64,000 nucleotides of DNA from Bacillus sp. FJAT-29814 (GCF_001510715.1 NZ_LMTJ01000002.1:631706-695705), one strand, 5' to 3'. Numbered from the stretch's first letter, positions 1 to 8,532 are shown. Program-made: numbers and translations. Notes: generated by a model not told the origin, from the sequence alone.

Positions 1-1
1 C

Positions 2-937
2 TGTTACGTTAAAATTGGCGGTATTAATCAGTGGATTACGATTCGTGGCGAGAACCGGAGCAACCCAGTTTTATTATTGATTCATTGTGGTCCAGCTTCA
101 ACCTATTCCATATTCAGTCCGTTGTTGCGTTCATGGGAGAAACATTTCACTGTTGTTCAGTGGGATCAGCGTGGAGCAGGAAAGACCTTTGGCAAGAATG
201 GTAAAGACGGCAGCGGAGCCATCACTTTCGACCGTCTCGCGAAGGATGGGATAGAAGTAGCAGAATACTTGCGTGAAAAACTCTGTCTTCAAAAGGTCAT
301 TCTTATTGGAAGTTCTGTGGGCAGTCTAATTGGTATCATGATGGCAAAGCTTCGGCCAGATCTTTTTTATGCCTATGTCGGCACAGATCAGAATGCCCCA
401 GATACACAAAATCTTTTGTATACATTATCAGTCAACGCTCTCCGCGAGGCAGGTAATACGAGGGGTGTTGAGTTGCTTGAACAAATGGGGCCTGATCAAT
501 CCCAATGGAGTCGTAAAGATTTTGACAAGAGAAATCGGCTTATCGTTAAAACGATTAAGGATGTACCCAATATGATTACAGACTTAGTCTTGCCATCAAT
601 GCTCTCTTCTCCTGACCATACAATACGTGATTTGATGGATATTTTTAAAGGTATGAATTATTCTCTTGAACATTTATTTGATGAATTAATAAACTTTGAT
701 TCTAAAAAATACGGGAAATTTGAGCTGCCGGTTTTTATTTTTCAAGGTGATCATGATATTATCACGCCAACTGAACTGGCTAGAGTATATTACGATGAGA
801 TTGAAACCCCTCATAAGGAGTTTGTTTTTATTAAAAATGCTGGCCATCTTGCCTGTTTTGCACGGCCTAATCAGTTTCTTGAGGAATTGATCAAGAGAGT
901 ACGTCCATTGGTTCCAACGCCTTTCAACAAATTGTAA
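2..937 (+). CDS. Alpha/beta hydrolase, proline iminopeptidase-like (5' end outside window)
   Basis: The reading frame is open to the left edge of the window, so this is the C-terminal part of a longer gene; an internal TTG at 77 is not a convincing start because upstream codons read GGINQWITIRGE, typical of the family N-terminus. The oxyanion-hole motif is HCGPA (normally HGGPG), the nucleophile elbow is GSSVG near nt 309-323, an acid sits in FQGDHD and the catalytic His in AGHLA. These are the elements of peptidase family S33 and related serine hydrolases. The substrate cannot be read from sequence. A TetR gene follows after 66 bp on the same strand and may regulate it. Confidence 0.85.
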   Translation, partial: CYVKIGGINQWITIRGENRSNPVLLLIHCGPASTYSIFSPLLRSWEKHFTVVQWDQRGAGKTFGKNGKDGSGAITFDRLAKDGIEVAEYLREKLCLQKVILIGSSVGSLIGIMMAKLRPDLFYAYVGTDQNAPDTQNLLYTLSVNALREAGNTRGVELLEQMGPDQSQWSRKDFDKRNRLIVKTIKDVPNMITDLVLPSMLSSPDHTIRDLMDIFKGMNYSLEHLFDELINFDSKKYGKFELPVFIFQGDHDIITPTELARVYYDEIETPHKEFVFIKNAGHLACFARPNQFLEELIKRVRPLVPTPFNKL

Positions 938-1003
938 AAAGCAAAAGTTCTCTAGTTGAATGATATAATGAATATGACATTTTTAGATTCGGAGGTTGGA
1001 AGG

Positions 1004-1597
1004 GTGTCTCCATTAAATAGGCAGCAGCAGCTTGATCAAATCCGTGACGAACGCAGGGAGCAGATAAAACAAGCGGCGCTTAAAATGTTTGCCCGCAAAG
1101 GATATACAGGAACGAAAACAAGCATGATTGCGAAGGAAGCAAGCATTAGTGAAGGATTAATTTACCGTTATTTCAATTCTAAAGAGGAACTTTTCTTAAC
1201 TCTCGTTGAAGAATTGATGGAAGAAGCAAGAAGGGAACTCAAGAATGTTGGGAATTTACCGGGAACACCTTTTGAACAAGTGAGAACATTAACGAAAAAC
1301 ATACTTGATAAGGACAATATGCATGCCTTTATGTTAATGGAACGTGCCCGTACAGCTGATGATGTTCCCGAAAAGGTCTCACACATTTTTGAAGGAACTT
1401 CAACTAATGTTTTAATCGAACCAATCATTCCAATTTTCGTTAAAGGTCAGGAATTGGGTGAATTTTCGCCAGGCGAACCCCGAAAAATGTTGTCATGGTA
1501 TTTTACCATCATCAACAGTCTTCTTATTCAAGAAGAGATTGATGAAGAGTATGGGTTACCAGATGTGGATGTGTTAATACGTATTTTGACAAATTAG
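1004..1597 (+). CDS. TetR/AcrR family transcriptional regulator
   Basis: One-component repressor family. An N-terminal TetR helix-turn-helix is clear (KTSMIAKEASISEGLIYRYF followed by SKEEL); the remaining helical ligand-binding domain is not specific. The GTG at 1004 is preferred as start because GGAGG lies 8 bp upstream at about 991-996; an in-frame TTG at 956 has no ribosome binding site. It follows the alpha/beta hydrolase on the same strand and ends in a strong terminator, so co-transcription and control of the hydrolase are plausible but inferred. The ligand is unknown. Confidence 0.9.
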   Translation: MSPLNRQQQLDQIRDERREQIKQAALKMFARKGYTGTKTSMIAKEASISEGLIYRYFNSKEELFLTLVEELMEEARRELKNVGNLPGTPFEQVRTLTKNILDKDNMHAFMLMERARTADDVPEKVSHIFEGTSTNVLIEPIIPIFVKGQELGEFSPGEPRKMLSWYFTIINSLLIQEEIDEEYGLPDVDVLIRILTN

Positions 1598-1670
1598 TTT
1601 CCAAGGAATAGGATTTAATCCCTTTGCCCTTCCATTTAGTCTAGCATCAGTTGATCTTTTAATAAAATAA

Positions 1671-1707
1671 TGGGAAACCAAAGTGAAAAGGTTTCCCAGT
1701 CTTTTTT
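1671..1707 (+). terminator. Rho-independent terminator after tetR
   Basis: Perfect 9-bp stem TGGGAAACC/GGTTTCCCA with a 10-nt loop, followed by a T-run. It lies 74 bp past the TetR stop codon and should end the hydrolase-tetR transcript. Confidence 0.85.
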
Positions 1708-1736
1708 AATAAATGATAACGTTGTAGTTGAACAAG

Positions 1737-1927
1737 GAATTTATACTTTATCCATTGAAATTGTATTGCTCGGTAAGGGAAAACGGTTCTTTGATTCTGG
1801 TACGATACCGACTGCCCTGCAATTGCTTGAATCCAGATCGTTCCCGAGCGGCTCAGTTCTATTGCGCTACGAGACTGCCGGAAAACCGACTTTCCGCAAT
1901 ATGGAGTCGGATGCCGACTTCAGTTAA
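1737..1927 (+). pseudogene. Remnant of a RibD-C/dihydrofolate reductase-like gene (C-terminal end)
   Basis: The translation contains IVLLGKGKRFFDSGTIPTAL then FPSGSVLLRYE, which matches the C-terminal end of the dihydrofolate reductase-like (RibD C-terminal domain) family, where a GxGxRLF loop and a final LLRYE strand are typical. The N-terminal nucleotide-binding part is missing and the open frame upstream runs back through the tetR terminator, so an intact gene is not possible. I read it as a decayed fragment. The call rests on pattern memory only. Confidence 0.5.
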
Positions 1928-2062
1928 AATATGATGCATCGTTGGAATGGATGGGATATTCTATTAGATTATTTTTTAAGAAATAATAAATAAATCATCA
2001 TCATTTAAAAAAAGTCCAAAGAGAGCACAAAATCACAGGTTAATCTGAAGGGAGCCGAACCA

Positions 2063-2545
2063 ATGAAATATCAAATTGTGGAAAGAGATGCTTTTCGGGT
2101 AATCGGAATCAAACGGGAAATACCATGTGAGGGAGAAGGAAATTCACCCAGCAAGGGCATTAATCAGTTTTGGGGTGAATCAGCCGCTAATGGAATAATG
2201 GATCAGTTATTGCTATTAAATAACGGAAAGCTAAAAGGGCTTTTAGGAGTGACCAGGAATTATTACCAAGAGAAAAATACCATCGACTACTGGATTGCAA
2301 CGGAACATAGTGGTGATGTAGCATCGGAGTTTTCAAGCATGGAATTCCCTGCCTCAAAATGGGTTGTTTTTGATGTAAGAGGGCCAGTTTCAACAGCTAT
2401 GGCGAATACCTGGAGGCAAATTTATTCAGAATGGTTCCCATCTAATAAATATGTGCCTTCTGAAATTGCCCCGATTGAAGTTTATATGGACCCTGATCCC
2501 GATAGTCCAAACTCCATGAATGAAATTTGGGTTGCAATTAAATAA
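2063..2545 (+). CDS. GyrI-like/AraC effector-binding domain protein
   Basis: A 160-residue stand-alone GyrI-like small-molecule-binding domain. It has the family pattern: N-terminal YQIVERDAFRVIGIKRE, a central LLGVTRNYYQEKNTIDYWIA strand region, SKWVVFDVRGP and a C-terminal IEVYMDPDPDSP segment ending EIWVAIK. Such proteins bind hydrophobic or cationic small molecules, either as the sensor half of AraC/MerR regulators or as lone binding or hydrolase-like proteins. There is no DNA-binding domain here. AAGGGAG lies about 8 bp upstream of the ATG. It is a single-gene unit. Confidence 0.85.
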   Translation: MKYQIVERDAFRVIGIKREIPCEGEGNSPSKGINQFWGESAANGIMDQLLLLNNGKLKGLLGVTRNYYQEKNTIDYWIATEHSGDVASEFSSMEFPASKWVVFDVRGPVSTAMANTWRQIYSEWFPSNKYVPSEIAPIEVYMDPDPDSPNSMNEIWVAIK

Positions 2546-2603
2546 AAAAGTTTCATAAGGGTGGACTTCTATGGCAGCCATTATTTAAGTGAGTATTAAC
2601 AAG

Positions 2604-2663
2604 ATTGCCTGGTTCCACCTTAAGCTTTGCCGAGGAGAATTCGACAAATTGAGGGAGTGGCAC
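2604..2663. repeat. Degenerate copy of the GTGCCTGTC palindromic repeat
   Basis: It contains the family core CGAGGAGAATTCGACAAATT (2631-2650) flanked by eroded arms (TTGCCTGGTTCCACC ... GAGTGGCAC). It lies in the gene-free stretch between the GyrI-like gene and the SET gene. Confidence 0.7.
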
Positions 2664-2784
2664 AAGTAATTGCCTTATGTTCCCTTCCCCTCCGATGCTA
2701 TTATTTATGGGATATACCACGTTTGTACAATATAAAGACAACTACTAATTAATCCATATGCTATATAATTAAGGAGATGTTTCC

Positions 2785-2850
2785 ATGAAAATTAAATTTA
2801 AACCCGTAAAAATTACTATAGTGGAAGCATTTATGATTACATTAGCTTAG
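2785..2850 (+). CDS. Possible 21-residue peptide ORF
   Basis: Short ORF with a good ribosome binding site (AAGGAGATG, 7 bp upstream of ATG). The first residues are MKIKFKPVKITIVEAF and it ends TLA. It could be a real small peptide or the surviving 5' end of a lost gene. No homology can be judged at this length. It is followed by a small hairpin (GGGCT/AAGCCC, about 2858-2886). Confidence 0.3.
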   Translation: MKIKFKPVKITIVEAFMITLA

Positions 2851-2955
2851 AAAAACAATGGGGGCTCAATCTTATAGACTAAGCCCTCGATAAATTTAAG
2901 ATTTAACACATTCCCTAACGTAACAAATTTGTCCTCCCCTTAGGTTCTTCACAAA

Positions 2956-3324
2956 TTAATTAACGTCAAACCATAACGGTTCATCGTCATCAGGTTCTCC
3001 ATTATAGTTAATGAAAATTTCTTCTCCTGCTTTTATGTCGATCAGTGCATAAAAGTCAATTGTTCTATTCCCAAAATTGAGTTCAAATATGGCATTGGGC
3101 GTATAGGAGTGGTTAAATAATGAACCATATCCTAAAGCAAGTGCACACTCATCATGATCTGGATCCCACCAGAACACATACTCCATCATGATCGTCTTTT
3201 TCAAATATTTGTAATCCTTACCAGGAGACACAATAACTGGAGCTTCATGTATCAGTTCACCTTTATGAATGTCGCGGGTTGCAAAAATCCCTCTGCCATA
3301 TTTTGATTTCTTTACTTCAATCAC
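2956..3324 (-). CDS. SET-domain protein (putative protein lysine methyltransferase)
   Basis: A minimal bacterial SET domain of about 120 residues. Near the N-terminus is KSKYGRGIFATRDIHKGELI, then the SAM-site motif GYGSLFNHSYTPNA (the NHS signature) and the C-terminal GEEIFINYNG motif. These residues build the SAM pocket and pseudoknot of SET methyltransferases. The start is probably the GTG at 3324, preceded by GGCGGTGG; an ATG at 3339 also exists. There is no pre-SET or post-SET domain. The target is unknown: chromatin-like proteins, ribosomal proteins or a free substrate are all possible. It is monocistronic, next to repeat-rich DNA. Confidence 0.85.
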   Translation of the reverse strand: MIEVKKSKYGRGIFATRDIHKGELIHEAPVIVSPGKDYKYLKKTIMMEYVFWWDPDHDECALALGYGSLFNHSYTPNAIFELNFGNRTIDFYALIDIKAGEEIFINYNGEPDDDEPLWFDVN

Positions 3325-3409
3325 TATCACCACCGCCATTATAAAAAAATGAATATTTTTTTATTAATGTATGTCAGCAGGTTTACAGGTGATAAATAGA
3401 TTGACTATG

Positions 3410-3475
3410 GTGCCTGTCACCACCTGAACCCTGTCGAGGAGAATTCGGCAAATTGCGATTAGTGACACTAGGCAC
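3410..3475. repeat. GTGCCTGTC palindromic repeat, copy 2
   Basis: Nested inverted repeat: outer arms GTGCCTGTCACCACC ... AGTGACACTAGGCAC and inner hairpin TGTCGA ... TCGGCA. It sits directly before the 113-bp tandem array. Confidence 0.85.
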
Positions 3476-3481
3476 TTGCTT

Positions 3482-3802
3482 TAAAAGACAAAACTCATTC
3501 GTCAACAGGTAAAATTGTCTTTGGGATTCCAAAAAACGGTATCCTAAAGACAAAATTAACATCAGGTGTTCAAAAATGTCTTTAAACCCGACTCTTAAAG
3601 ACAAAACTGGATGGTTAACAGGTAAAATTGTCTTTAGGATTCCAAATACTGGTATCCTGAAGACAAAATTAACGTCTGGAGTTCAGAAATGTCTTTAAAC
3701 CCAACTCTTAAAGACAAAACTGGATGGTTAACAGGTGGAATTGTCTTTAGGATTCCAAATACTGGTATCCTAAAGAAAAATTAACGTCAGGAGATCAATT
3801 AA
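3482..3802. repeat. Tandem array, 113-bp period, about 2.8 units, each with two hairpins
   Basis: The phrase AACAGGT recurs at exact 113-bp steps (GGT at 3508, 3621 and 3734). Each unit has two inverted repeats built from TGTCTTTA/TAAAGACA: a long one (TTGTCTTTAGGAT ... ATCCTAAAGACAA) and a shorter one (TGTCTTTAA ... TTAAAGACA). The last unit is truncated and has lost a base in the second arm (AAAGAAAAATT). No credible protein is encoded. The stretch 3340-3995 has no gene apart from this array and the flanking palindromic repeats. Confidence 0.9.
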
Positions 3803-3806
3803 TTTC

Positions 3807-3842
3807 TTAAAAAAGGAAACCTTGCTACCTAATAGCAAGGTT
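3807..3842 (-). terminator. Rho-independent terminator (minus strand)
   Basis: Perfect 10-bp stem AACCTTGCTA/TAGCAAGGTT. On the minus strand it is followed by CCTTTTTTAAG. It probably ends transcription of the quinone reductase gene at 3996-4730. Confidence 0.75.
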
Positions 3843-3901
3843 AATCTAGAGAGAATATATAGAAAAGTTGTTTTAAACCGTCATTTTCCAACCTGAGGAG
3901 C

Positions 3902-3964
3902 GTGTCCGTCACCACCCGAATAGTGTCGAGAAGAATTCGAAAAAATACGGGTAGTGCCAGGCAT
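3902..3964. repeat. GTGCCTGTC palindromic repeat, copy 3 (eroded)
   Basis: Arms GTGTCCGTCACCACCCGAA ... TACGGGTAGTGCCAGGCA, inner core TGTCGAGAAGAATTCGA. It lies between the terminator and the 3' end of the quinone reductase gene. Confidence 0.8.
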
Positions 3965-3995
3965 TTGTCTTCATATTCCACCAAGTGTTTTCCAT

Positions 3996-4730
3996 TTAAC
4001 GGTCCAGTTCCCAACCACGTTGGTCCACTGGCTTTATTGCTTTTCGAGTATCGGGCATTTTCTTTAACCTTTCCTGCCACTCGCGATCTTCAGCCATTTC
4101 CCTCAACTTCTTTTCCCAAGAATGAAGGTATTCTCTTCTTGTCTCGTCATCGACTCTCGGAGCAGCATAAGCAACAAATGGTTCCTCTACATCAAGCCCC
4201 ATATATTCAAGCATACAGTGATGAATCGGATAAAGAACCTTCTTTATATCACCATACACATCGGAATCTGAGAATCGTTTCTTTGTTCCACCTGTAGTAA
4301 TGCACATAATCCCTTTTCGCCCCAGAAAACGGCCGCTGGTAAAACGTTCACCATCAGCATAAGCAACACCATAAGCCAAGACACGATCAAACCATCCTTT
4401 TAGGATTGCTGGAATTCCGCCCCACCACAGTGGAAAAACAAAAATCATCAAGTCTGCATCTAGAATTCTATTTTGTTCGCGTTTCAGATCCTCTGCAAAC
4501 CCATCGTACATACTAGCGTGAAGTTGCTCATTTTGATAATGAAACCGATTCGGGTCCGCTGCTGTTGTAAAATCATGGCGGCCTGCCACTGGATTAAAAT
4601 TGTCAGCATAAAGATCAGACACCGTTACATGATGACCAAGATCAGCAAATGTCTGTACAGCACGATCTTTAAGCGCACCACTAAATGATGTTGGTTCGGG
4701 ATGAGCATATACGATTAATACATTCACCAT
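3996..4730 (-). CDS. NAD(P)H-dependent flavin oxidoreductase / quinone reductase, flavodoxin-like
   Basis: 244 residues with a flavodoxin-like fold. The N-terminal IVYAHPEPTSFSGALKD binds the FMN/FAD phosphate, PLWWGGIPAILKGWFDRVLA is the flavin-ring segment, and CITTGGTKKRFS is the third flavin loop. This is the NQO1/YwrO/KefF family of two-electron quinone or nitro-compound reductases. The C-terminus has a charged tail (WQERLKKMPDTRKAI) slightly longer than minimal members. It stands alone between the SET gene and the TRAP locus, all on the minus strand. Confidence 0.88.
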   Translation of the reverse strand: MVNVLIVYAHPEPTSFSGALKDRAVQTFADLGHHVTVSDLYADNFNPVAGRHDFTTAADPNRFHYQNEQLHASMYDGFAEDLKREQNRILDADLMIFVFPLWWGGIPAILKGWFDRVLAYGVAYADGERFTSGRFLGRKGIMCITTGGTKKRFSDSDVYGDIKKVLYPIHHCMLEYMGLDVEEPFVAYAAPRVDDETRREYLHSWEKKLREMAEDREWQERLKKMPDTRKAIKPVDQRGWELDR

Positions 4731-4789
4731 GTTCCCTCCACATTTTCCAATCCCTGCACACTATTTACAAACAAGAATCCACTTGTTTT

Positions 4790-6064
4790 TTAGTAACCTA
4801 GCATGTGTGGAATCCATAAAGATATTCCTGGCATATACGAGATAATAAACAACGCCACAATTAAACCTATAAGGAGTGGGAAAGAGGCTTTAACTAATTC
4901 TCCAAGCTTTACCTTCGTCATATTCGATACAATATATAACACTACACCTACTGGCGGTGTCACTAACCCAATCGTTAAGTTCAAACAGATAATGACTCCA
5001 AAGTGGACTGGATCAATTCCTAACGCTAGAATAACGGGCAAAAATACAGGGACTAAGATTAATAGAGCTGCCGTTACCTCCATAAACATCCCAATGATTA
5101 ATAGCAAAATGTTAATAATAAATAAGATAATATATGGGTTATCACTTAAAGTAAGTAAATAATTTGCCATTTGCTGTGGAATTTGTTCAAGTGCCAAGGA
5201 CCATCCTAGAATATTAGCCGTTGCAATGATAAAGGTAACGGTCGAGGTGATCAGACCTGTTCGTAGAAATATCTTTGGAAAATCAGAAATTTTAAGTGTT
5301 TTATAATAGAACATTCCTACTAAAATAGCGACAAAGCAGGCTACCGCTCCAGCTTCAGTGGGAGTAAATGCTCCAGAGTAAATTCCGCCTAAAATTATTA
5401 TTGGAATAGATAATGCAGGCAGGGCTCTTAAAAAAGAAAGAAAGATCTGTTTTACTGGAGGAAATTTTCTAACCTCGAAATTTCGCTTACGTGCATAAAA
5501 ATAAACAATGATAAAATGAATAGCGGCAATAAGAAATGCGGGTAATATTCCTGCCATAAACAAAGCGCCGATCGATGTGCTGGCAACTACCCCATAAATG
5601 ATAAACGTCATACTTGGAGGATGAATGGGACCTAGAACAGAGGAAGTGGTCGTCAAGGCAGCTGCAAATCTTCTGTCAAACCCATCCTTCTCCATTTCAG
5701 GAACAATGGTAGAGCTTCGGATTGCAGCTTCAGCATTTGCTGATCCAACAATTGCTCCAAGAAACAAGCCAATTAATACATTCACATAGGCAAGGCCGCC
5801 ACGTAAATGGCCTACTAGGTTTCGAGATAAGTCCAGTAATCTTGCCGTGATTCCGCCTGCATTCATTAACTCTCCTGCCAATACAAAGAAGGGAATCGCC
5901 AGTAAAGTAAAGTTGTTAACGCTTGAAAGCATCCTTTGGGAAGTGACGCCAATTAACGTCGTCCCATCGATGCTTAATAAATGTAAAAATGCCGTTATTC
6001 CGATTACAAAAGCAATGGGGATCCCAGAAAAAAGCAGAACAACAAATAGGATCAGTATTATCAT
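4790..6064 (-). CDS. dctM: TRAP transporter large permease, DctM type
   Basis: 424 residues and almost entirely hydrophobic, with the DctM layout of about 12 membrane segments. Family motifs include FFVLAGELMNAGGIT, the NAEAAIRSSTIVPEM loop, GPIHPPSMTFIIYG and NLTIGLVTPPVGVVLY. It forms the ion-coupled translocation unit with DctQ; the start overlaps the dctQ stop by 4 bp, indicating translational coupling. It is the last gene of the gntR-dctPQM unit. Substrates of this family are mostly carboxylates or sugar acids; the aldolase locus upstream suggests a sugar-acid or hydroxy-acid type compound (inference). Confidence 0.95.
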   Translation of the reverse strand: MIILILFVVLLFSGIPIAFVIGITAFLHLLSIDGTTLIGVTSQRMLSSVNNFTLLAIPFFVLAGELMNAGGITARLLDLSRNLVGHLRGGLAYVNVLIGLFLGAIVGSANAEAAIRSSTIVPEMEKDGFDRRFAAALTTTSSVLGPIHPPSMTFIIYGVVASTSIGALFMAGILPAFLIAAIHFIIVYFYARKRNFEVRKFPPVKQIFLSFLRALPALSIPIIILGGIYSGAFTPTEAGAVACFVAILVGMFYYKTLKISDFPKIFLRTGLITSTVTFIIATANILGWSLALEQIPQQMANYLLTLSDNPYIILFIINILLLIIGMFMEVTAALLILVPVFLPVILALGIDPVHFGVIICLNLTIGLVTPPVGVVLYIVSNMTKVKLGELVKASFPLLIGLIVALFIISYMPGISLWIPHMLGY

Positions 6065-6543
6065 AGAGTTTGCTCCTCATTAAACGATTTAGGAGAAAAT
6101 AAAAATGCCAATGCATGAATGAACATAAAAGTCATTCCTAGTGGAATGGATAAATAGGGCCACATCATCGAAACACGGAAGCCAGATGCAACCTGCCTCA
6201 TAACGGTATCTGAGAAGGTTGCAGCATAACCCAGGTATGCCAGAAAGACAATGAATACAAGGGACACCAATTGCGTTAACATATATATAGGTTTACGTAC
6301 TTTCTCTGGGAGTCTTTCAACCGCATCGATAGCGACTAGTTCTCCCTTTTTATACCCTACGCTCGCTCCAATAAAAGTTACCCATACCAATATAAATCTT
6401 GCTAATTCCTCACTCCAAGAAAATGAATGATGAAAAATATTCCGGGCTCCAACCTCCATAAGTGTAATAACAGTCATTAATCCAATTAAGAAAGCAAGAA
6501 ACCATTTGGTATATTTATAGACTATGAGACTGAGCTGCTGCAT
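6061..6543 (-). CDS. dctQ: TRAP transporter small permease, DctQ type
   Basis: 160 residues with four predicted membrane helices. The family signature region reads SWSEELARFILVWVTFIGAS then a KGELVAIDAVERLPEK-like loop. It is the small integral-membrane partner of DctM. AGGAGG lies upstream of the ATG. It is separated from dctP by a hairpin with a T-run and overlaps dctM by 4 bp. Confidence 0.93.
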   Translation of the reverse strand: MQQLSLIVYKYTKWFLAFLIGLMTVITLMEVGARNIFHHSFSWSEELARFILVWVTFIGASVGYKKGELVAIDAVERLPEKVRKPIYMLTQLVSLVFIVFLAYLGYAATFSDTVMRQVASGFRVSMMWPYLSIPLGMTFMFIHALAFLFSPKSFNEEQTL

Positions 6544-6556
6544 TCATTTTGCCTCC

Positions 6557-6592
6557 TAACAAAACGGGGGAAATAGAGACTAGATCCCCCCG
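6557..6592 (-). terminator. Intra-operon hairpin between dctP and dctQ
   Basis: Stem CGGGGG/CCCCCG; on the minus strand it is followed by TTTTGTT. It lies in the 56-bp dctP-dctQ gap and may act as a partial terminator or 3' stabiliser that keeps binding-protein mRNA above permease mRNA. This is a common arrangement in binding-protein operons; the function here is inferred. Confidence 0.6.
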
Positions 6593-6599
6593 ATTCTCA

Positions 6600-7658
6600 T
6601 TATTTTAACTTATCCACTTCTTCTGCAAATTCTTTTATTAGCGGGTGCTTCTGTGTGTAGGATTTGTAAACAGGTTGTGCCATTTCGATAAATTCATCTA
6701 CATTTTGAAGTTCCGTTACTTTGACCCCAGCGTTTTTGACTTCTTTAAGGTTTTTCTCATCTTGACTCTTAATTTGCTCGAATAAGTAGGCAGTCGCTTC
6801 TGCTGCAGCCTCTTTAATTAATTTTTGATCTTTTTCTGGAATCGACTTTAATACTTTATTGTTAATGAGGATGACTCCAGGGAATGGAAATTGACCTGCA
6901 AGTGTAAAATGTTTAATGACTTCTAAGTGTTTCTCAGCATACATGGTTGATAAATTGGTTTCTTCCCCATCGATTACCCCTGTTTGTAACGCACTGTAAA
7001 CCTCACCATAGGCCATTGGTGTCGGGGATGCCTTTAATGTTGCAAAAATATCTGAAATTAATGGTGACTGAACAACACGAAGCTTTAATCCTTCTAAATC
7101 TGCGGGTTTCTTAATTTCCCGAACATTATTTCCAAGATGACGCATTCCGCCCTCCAAGTAAGCCAGACCAGTAATTCCTAATTCATTTAGACTATCAAGC
7201 ATTTTTTGTGCTGTTTCCGTTTTAAGCGCTTGTTCTTCAAGATCATAAGTATTTAATAAAAATGGTAATTGAAGAGAATCAAATACGGGTGTGACGGCAC
7301 TCATAACAGGTGTTGAAACCATTGCCATATCTAAAGTGCCATTCATGACGTTTTCTAAATTTTCCCTTTCCTCACCAAGCTGTCTATTCGGGAAGATAGT
7401 AATCTGAATTCTTCCATTTGTTTTTTCATCAACTAACTCAACAAATTTTAAAGCTCCCATATGAAATGGATGTGCTTCTGCAGCAGCATGAGAAAGTTTT
7501 AATTTATGTGTAGCTTCTTCTTTCGCACCTGTACTAGGTTTTGATTCCTTTTTATCACTGCCTGATGTTTGGGTTGCAGGTTTTCCGGACCCTAGACCAC
7601 AGGCAGTTAAAAACGTCATCATAAGGAATACCAAGAAAATAGATGTTAGCTTTTTCAA
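6600..7658 (-). CDS. dctP: TRAP transporter solute-binding lipoprotein, DctP family
   Basis: 352 residues. A lipoprotein signal peptide ends in the lipobox LTAC (Cys at about residue 20), then a Ser/Lys-rich linker and the DctP fold: KLSHAAAEAHPFHMGALKFVEL, the FPNRQLGEERENLENV segment, a GLKLRVVQSP motif with the Arg expected to bind a substrate carboxylate, then ASPTPMAYGEVYSALQTGVI (P, E and Q-G-D/E signature; here GVIDGEE). The TTG start is 10 bp after GAAGGGATG. It delivers the ligand to DctQM and ties the cluster to a carboxylate ligand. Confidence 0.95.
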   Translation of the reverse strand: MKKLTSIFLVFLMMTFLTACGLGSGKPATQTSGSDKKESKPSTGAKEEATHKLKLSHAAAEAHPFHMGALKFVELVDEKTNGRIQITIFPNRQLGEERENLENVMNGTLDMAMVSTPVMSAVTPVFDSLQLPFLLNTYDLEEQALKTETAQKMLDSLNELGITGLAYLEGGMRHLGNNVREIKKPADLEGLKLRVVQSPLISDIFATLKASPTPMAYGEVYSALQTGVIDGEETNLSTMYAEKHLEVIKHFTLAGQFPFPGVILINNKVLKSIPEKDQKLIKEAAAEATAYLFEQIKSQDEKNLKEVKNAGVKVTELQNVDEFIEMAQPVYKSYTQKHPLIKEFAEEVDKLK

Positions 7659-7719
7659 TATCTTTCATCCCTTCAAAATTAAATTTTTTTCAAAAAAATA
7701 TTTTCCCCTTCTGACATCC

Positions 7720-8394
7720 CTATATGATGTGTTGCCCGTTGTTAATCTCGTTGAACCAGGATACTGATTGTAAGGCAGCAAAAAGCCGCTTTGTACTAAA
7801 TTCTTTTTGGTGCCGAATAATTTGTGATGCCCGTTCCGCATCATGATTCTTTATCGCTTCAATGATTTCCTTGTGTTCCTTATTTGAATCTATTAAACGA
7901 TCGGGAACAAGCGTAAAAATAGACTTTGAATACAGACTTCTAGCCGTAAGGTTTTCTAAGGTCTCTATTAATATTGGCGAATGGCTGCCTCTGTATAGAG
8001 TATTGTGAAATTTGGAGTTATACTTGCCAAACATTTCTCGGTCGTTGTTTTCAATACATTCGTCCATTTTTTCAACATATTCTTCCAAACGTTCAATTTC
8101 CTCATCTGTGATGTTTTCTGTGCTAAGTCGAGTAGCATAGACCTCTAGCTCGAATCGGACATTGCAAATATCCATAAAGCTTTTTGCATTAAAAGGCGCA
8201 ATCCTTGCACCTCTATTTTTCTCGAATTCTATTAATCCCTCTGACTCAAGTCTTTTTAATCCTTCCCGGACAGGGATATCGCTCAATCCTAATGTTCTTG
8301 CAATATCCCTTATATTTACCTTGTCTCCAGGTTTATAATGAAAAAGGATAATTTGATTTCTTAAATATTCATAGGCCTCATCTGATTTACTCAT
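7720..8394 (-). CDS. GntR family regulator, FadR/FCD subfamily
   Basis: An N-terminal winged helix (YEYLRNQIILFHYKPGDKVNIRDIARTLGLSDIPVREGLKRLESEGLI) precedes a C-terminal all-helical FCD domain. That domain carries metal/ligand residues in NVRFELEV, the HNTLYRGSHSP segment and the EHKEIIEAIKNHD motif. FCD regulators sense organic acids, which fits the TRAP and aldolase genes. ATG 8394 is chosen because AAAGG lies 7 bp upstream; a GTG at 8403 is possible. It lies first in the gntR-dctPQM unit, with a palindrome upstream that recurs before the aldolase operon. Confidence 0.93.
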   Translation of the reverse strand: MSKSDEAYEYLRNQIILFHYKPGDKVNIRDIARTLGLSDIPVREGLKRLESEGLIEFEKNRGARIAPFNAKSFMDICNVRFELEVYATRLSTENITDEEIERLEEYVEKMDECIENNDREMFGKYNSKFHNTLYRGSHSPILIETLENLTARSLYSKSIFTLVPDRLIDSNKEHKEIIEAIKNHDAERASQIIRHQKEFSTKRLFAALQSVSWFNEINNGQHII

Positions 8395-8518
8395 TTCTTT
8401 CACCTTTGCTTATAGTTTTTGTGGATACATGTTGAAGGCAATGCCATTTTTCAGTTGGTTACATATATAAATCCTTTTTGCTATATATAAACTCTGTTTT
8501 TATATTTAAATGAATAAG

Positions 8519-8532
8519 GATTATATATAATT
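8519..8532. promoter_or_regulatory. Candidate GntR operator upstream of gntR
   Basis: GATTATATATAATT lies in the gap between the DUF6282 gene and gntR, about 125 bp before gntR. It shares 13 of 14 bases with the perfect palindrome upstream of the aldolase operon (11279-11292). Autoregulation by the FCD regulator is inferred. Confidence 0.5.

Noticed and set aside
3383..3604. 73-residue minus-strand ORF over the repeat array
   Set aside because: It runs through the palindromic repeat and the tandem array; composition and lack of a ribosome site indicate a chance frame.
3482..3802. CRISPR-like array
   Set aside because: The repeats are contiguous 113-bp units without unique spacers, and there is no cas gene nearby; each unit is a pair of hairpins.
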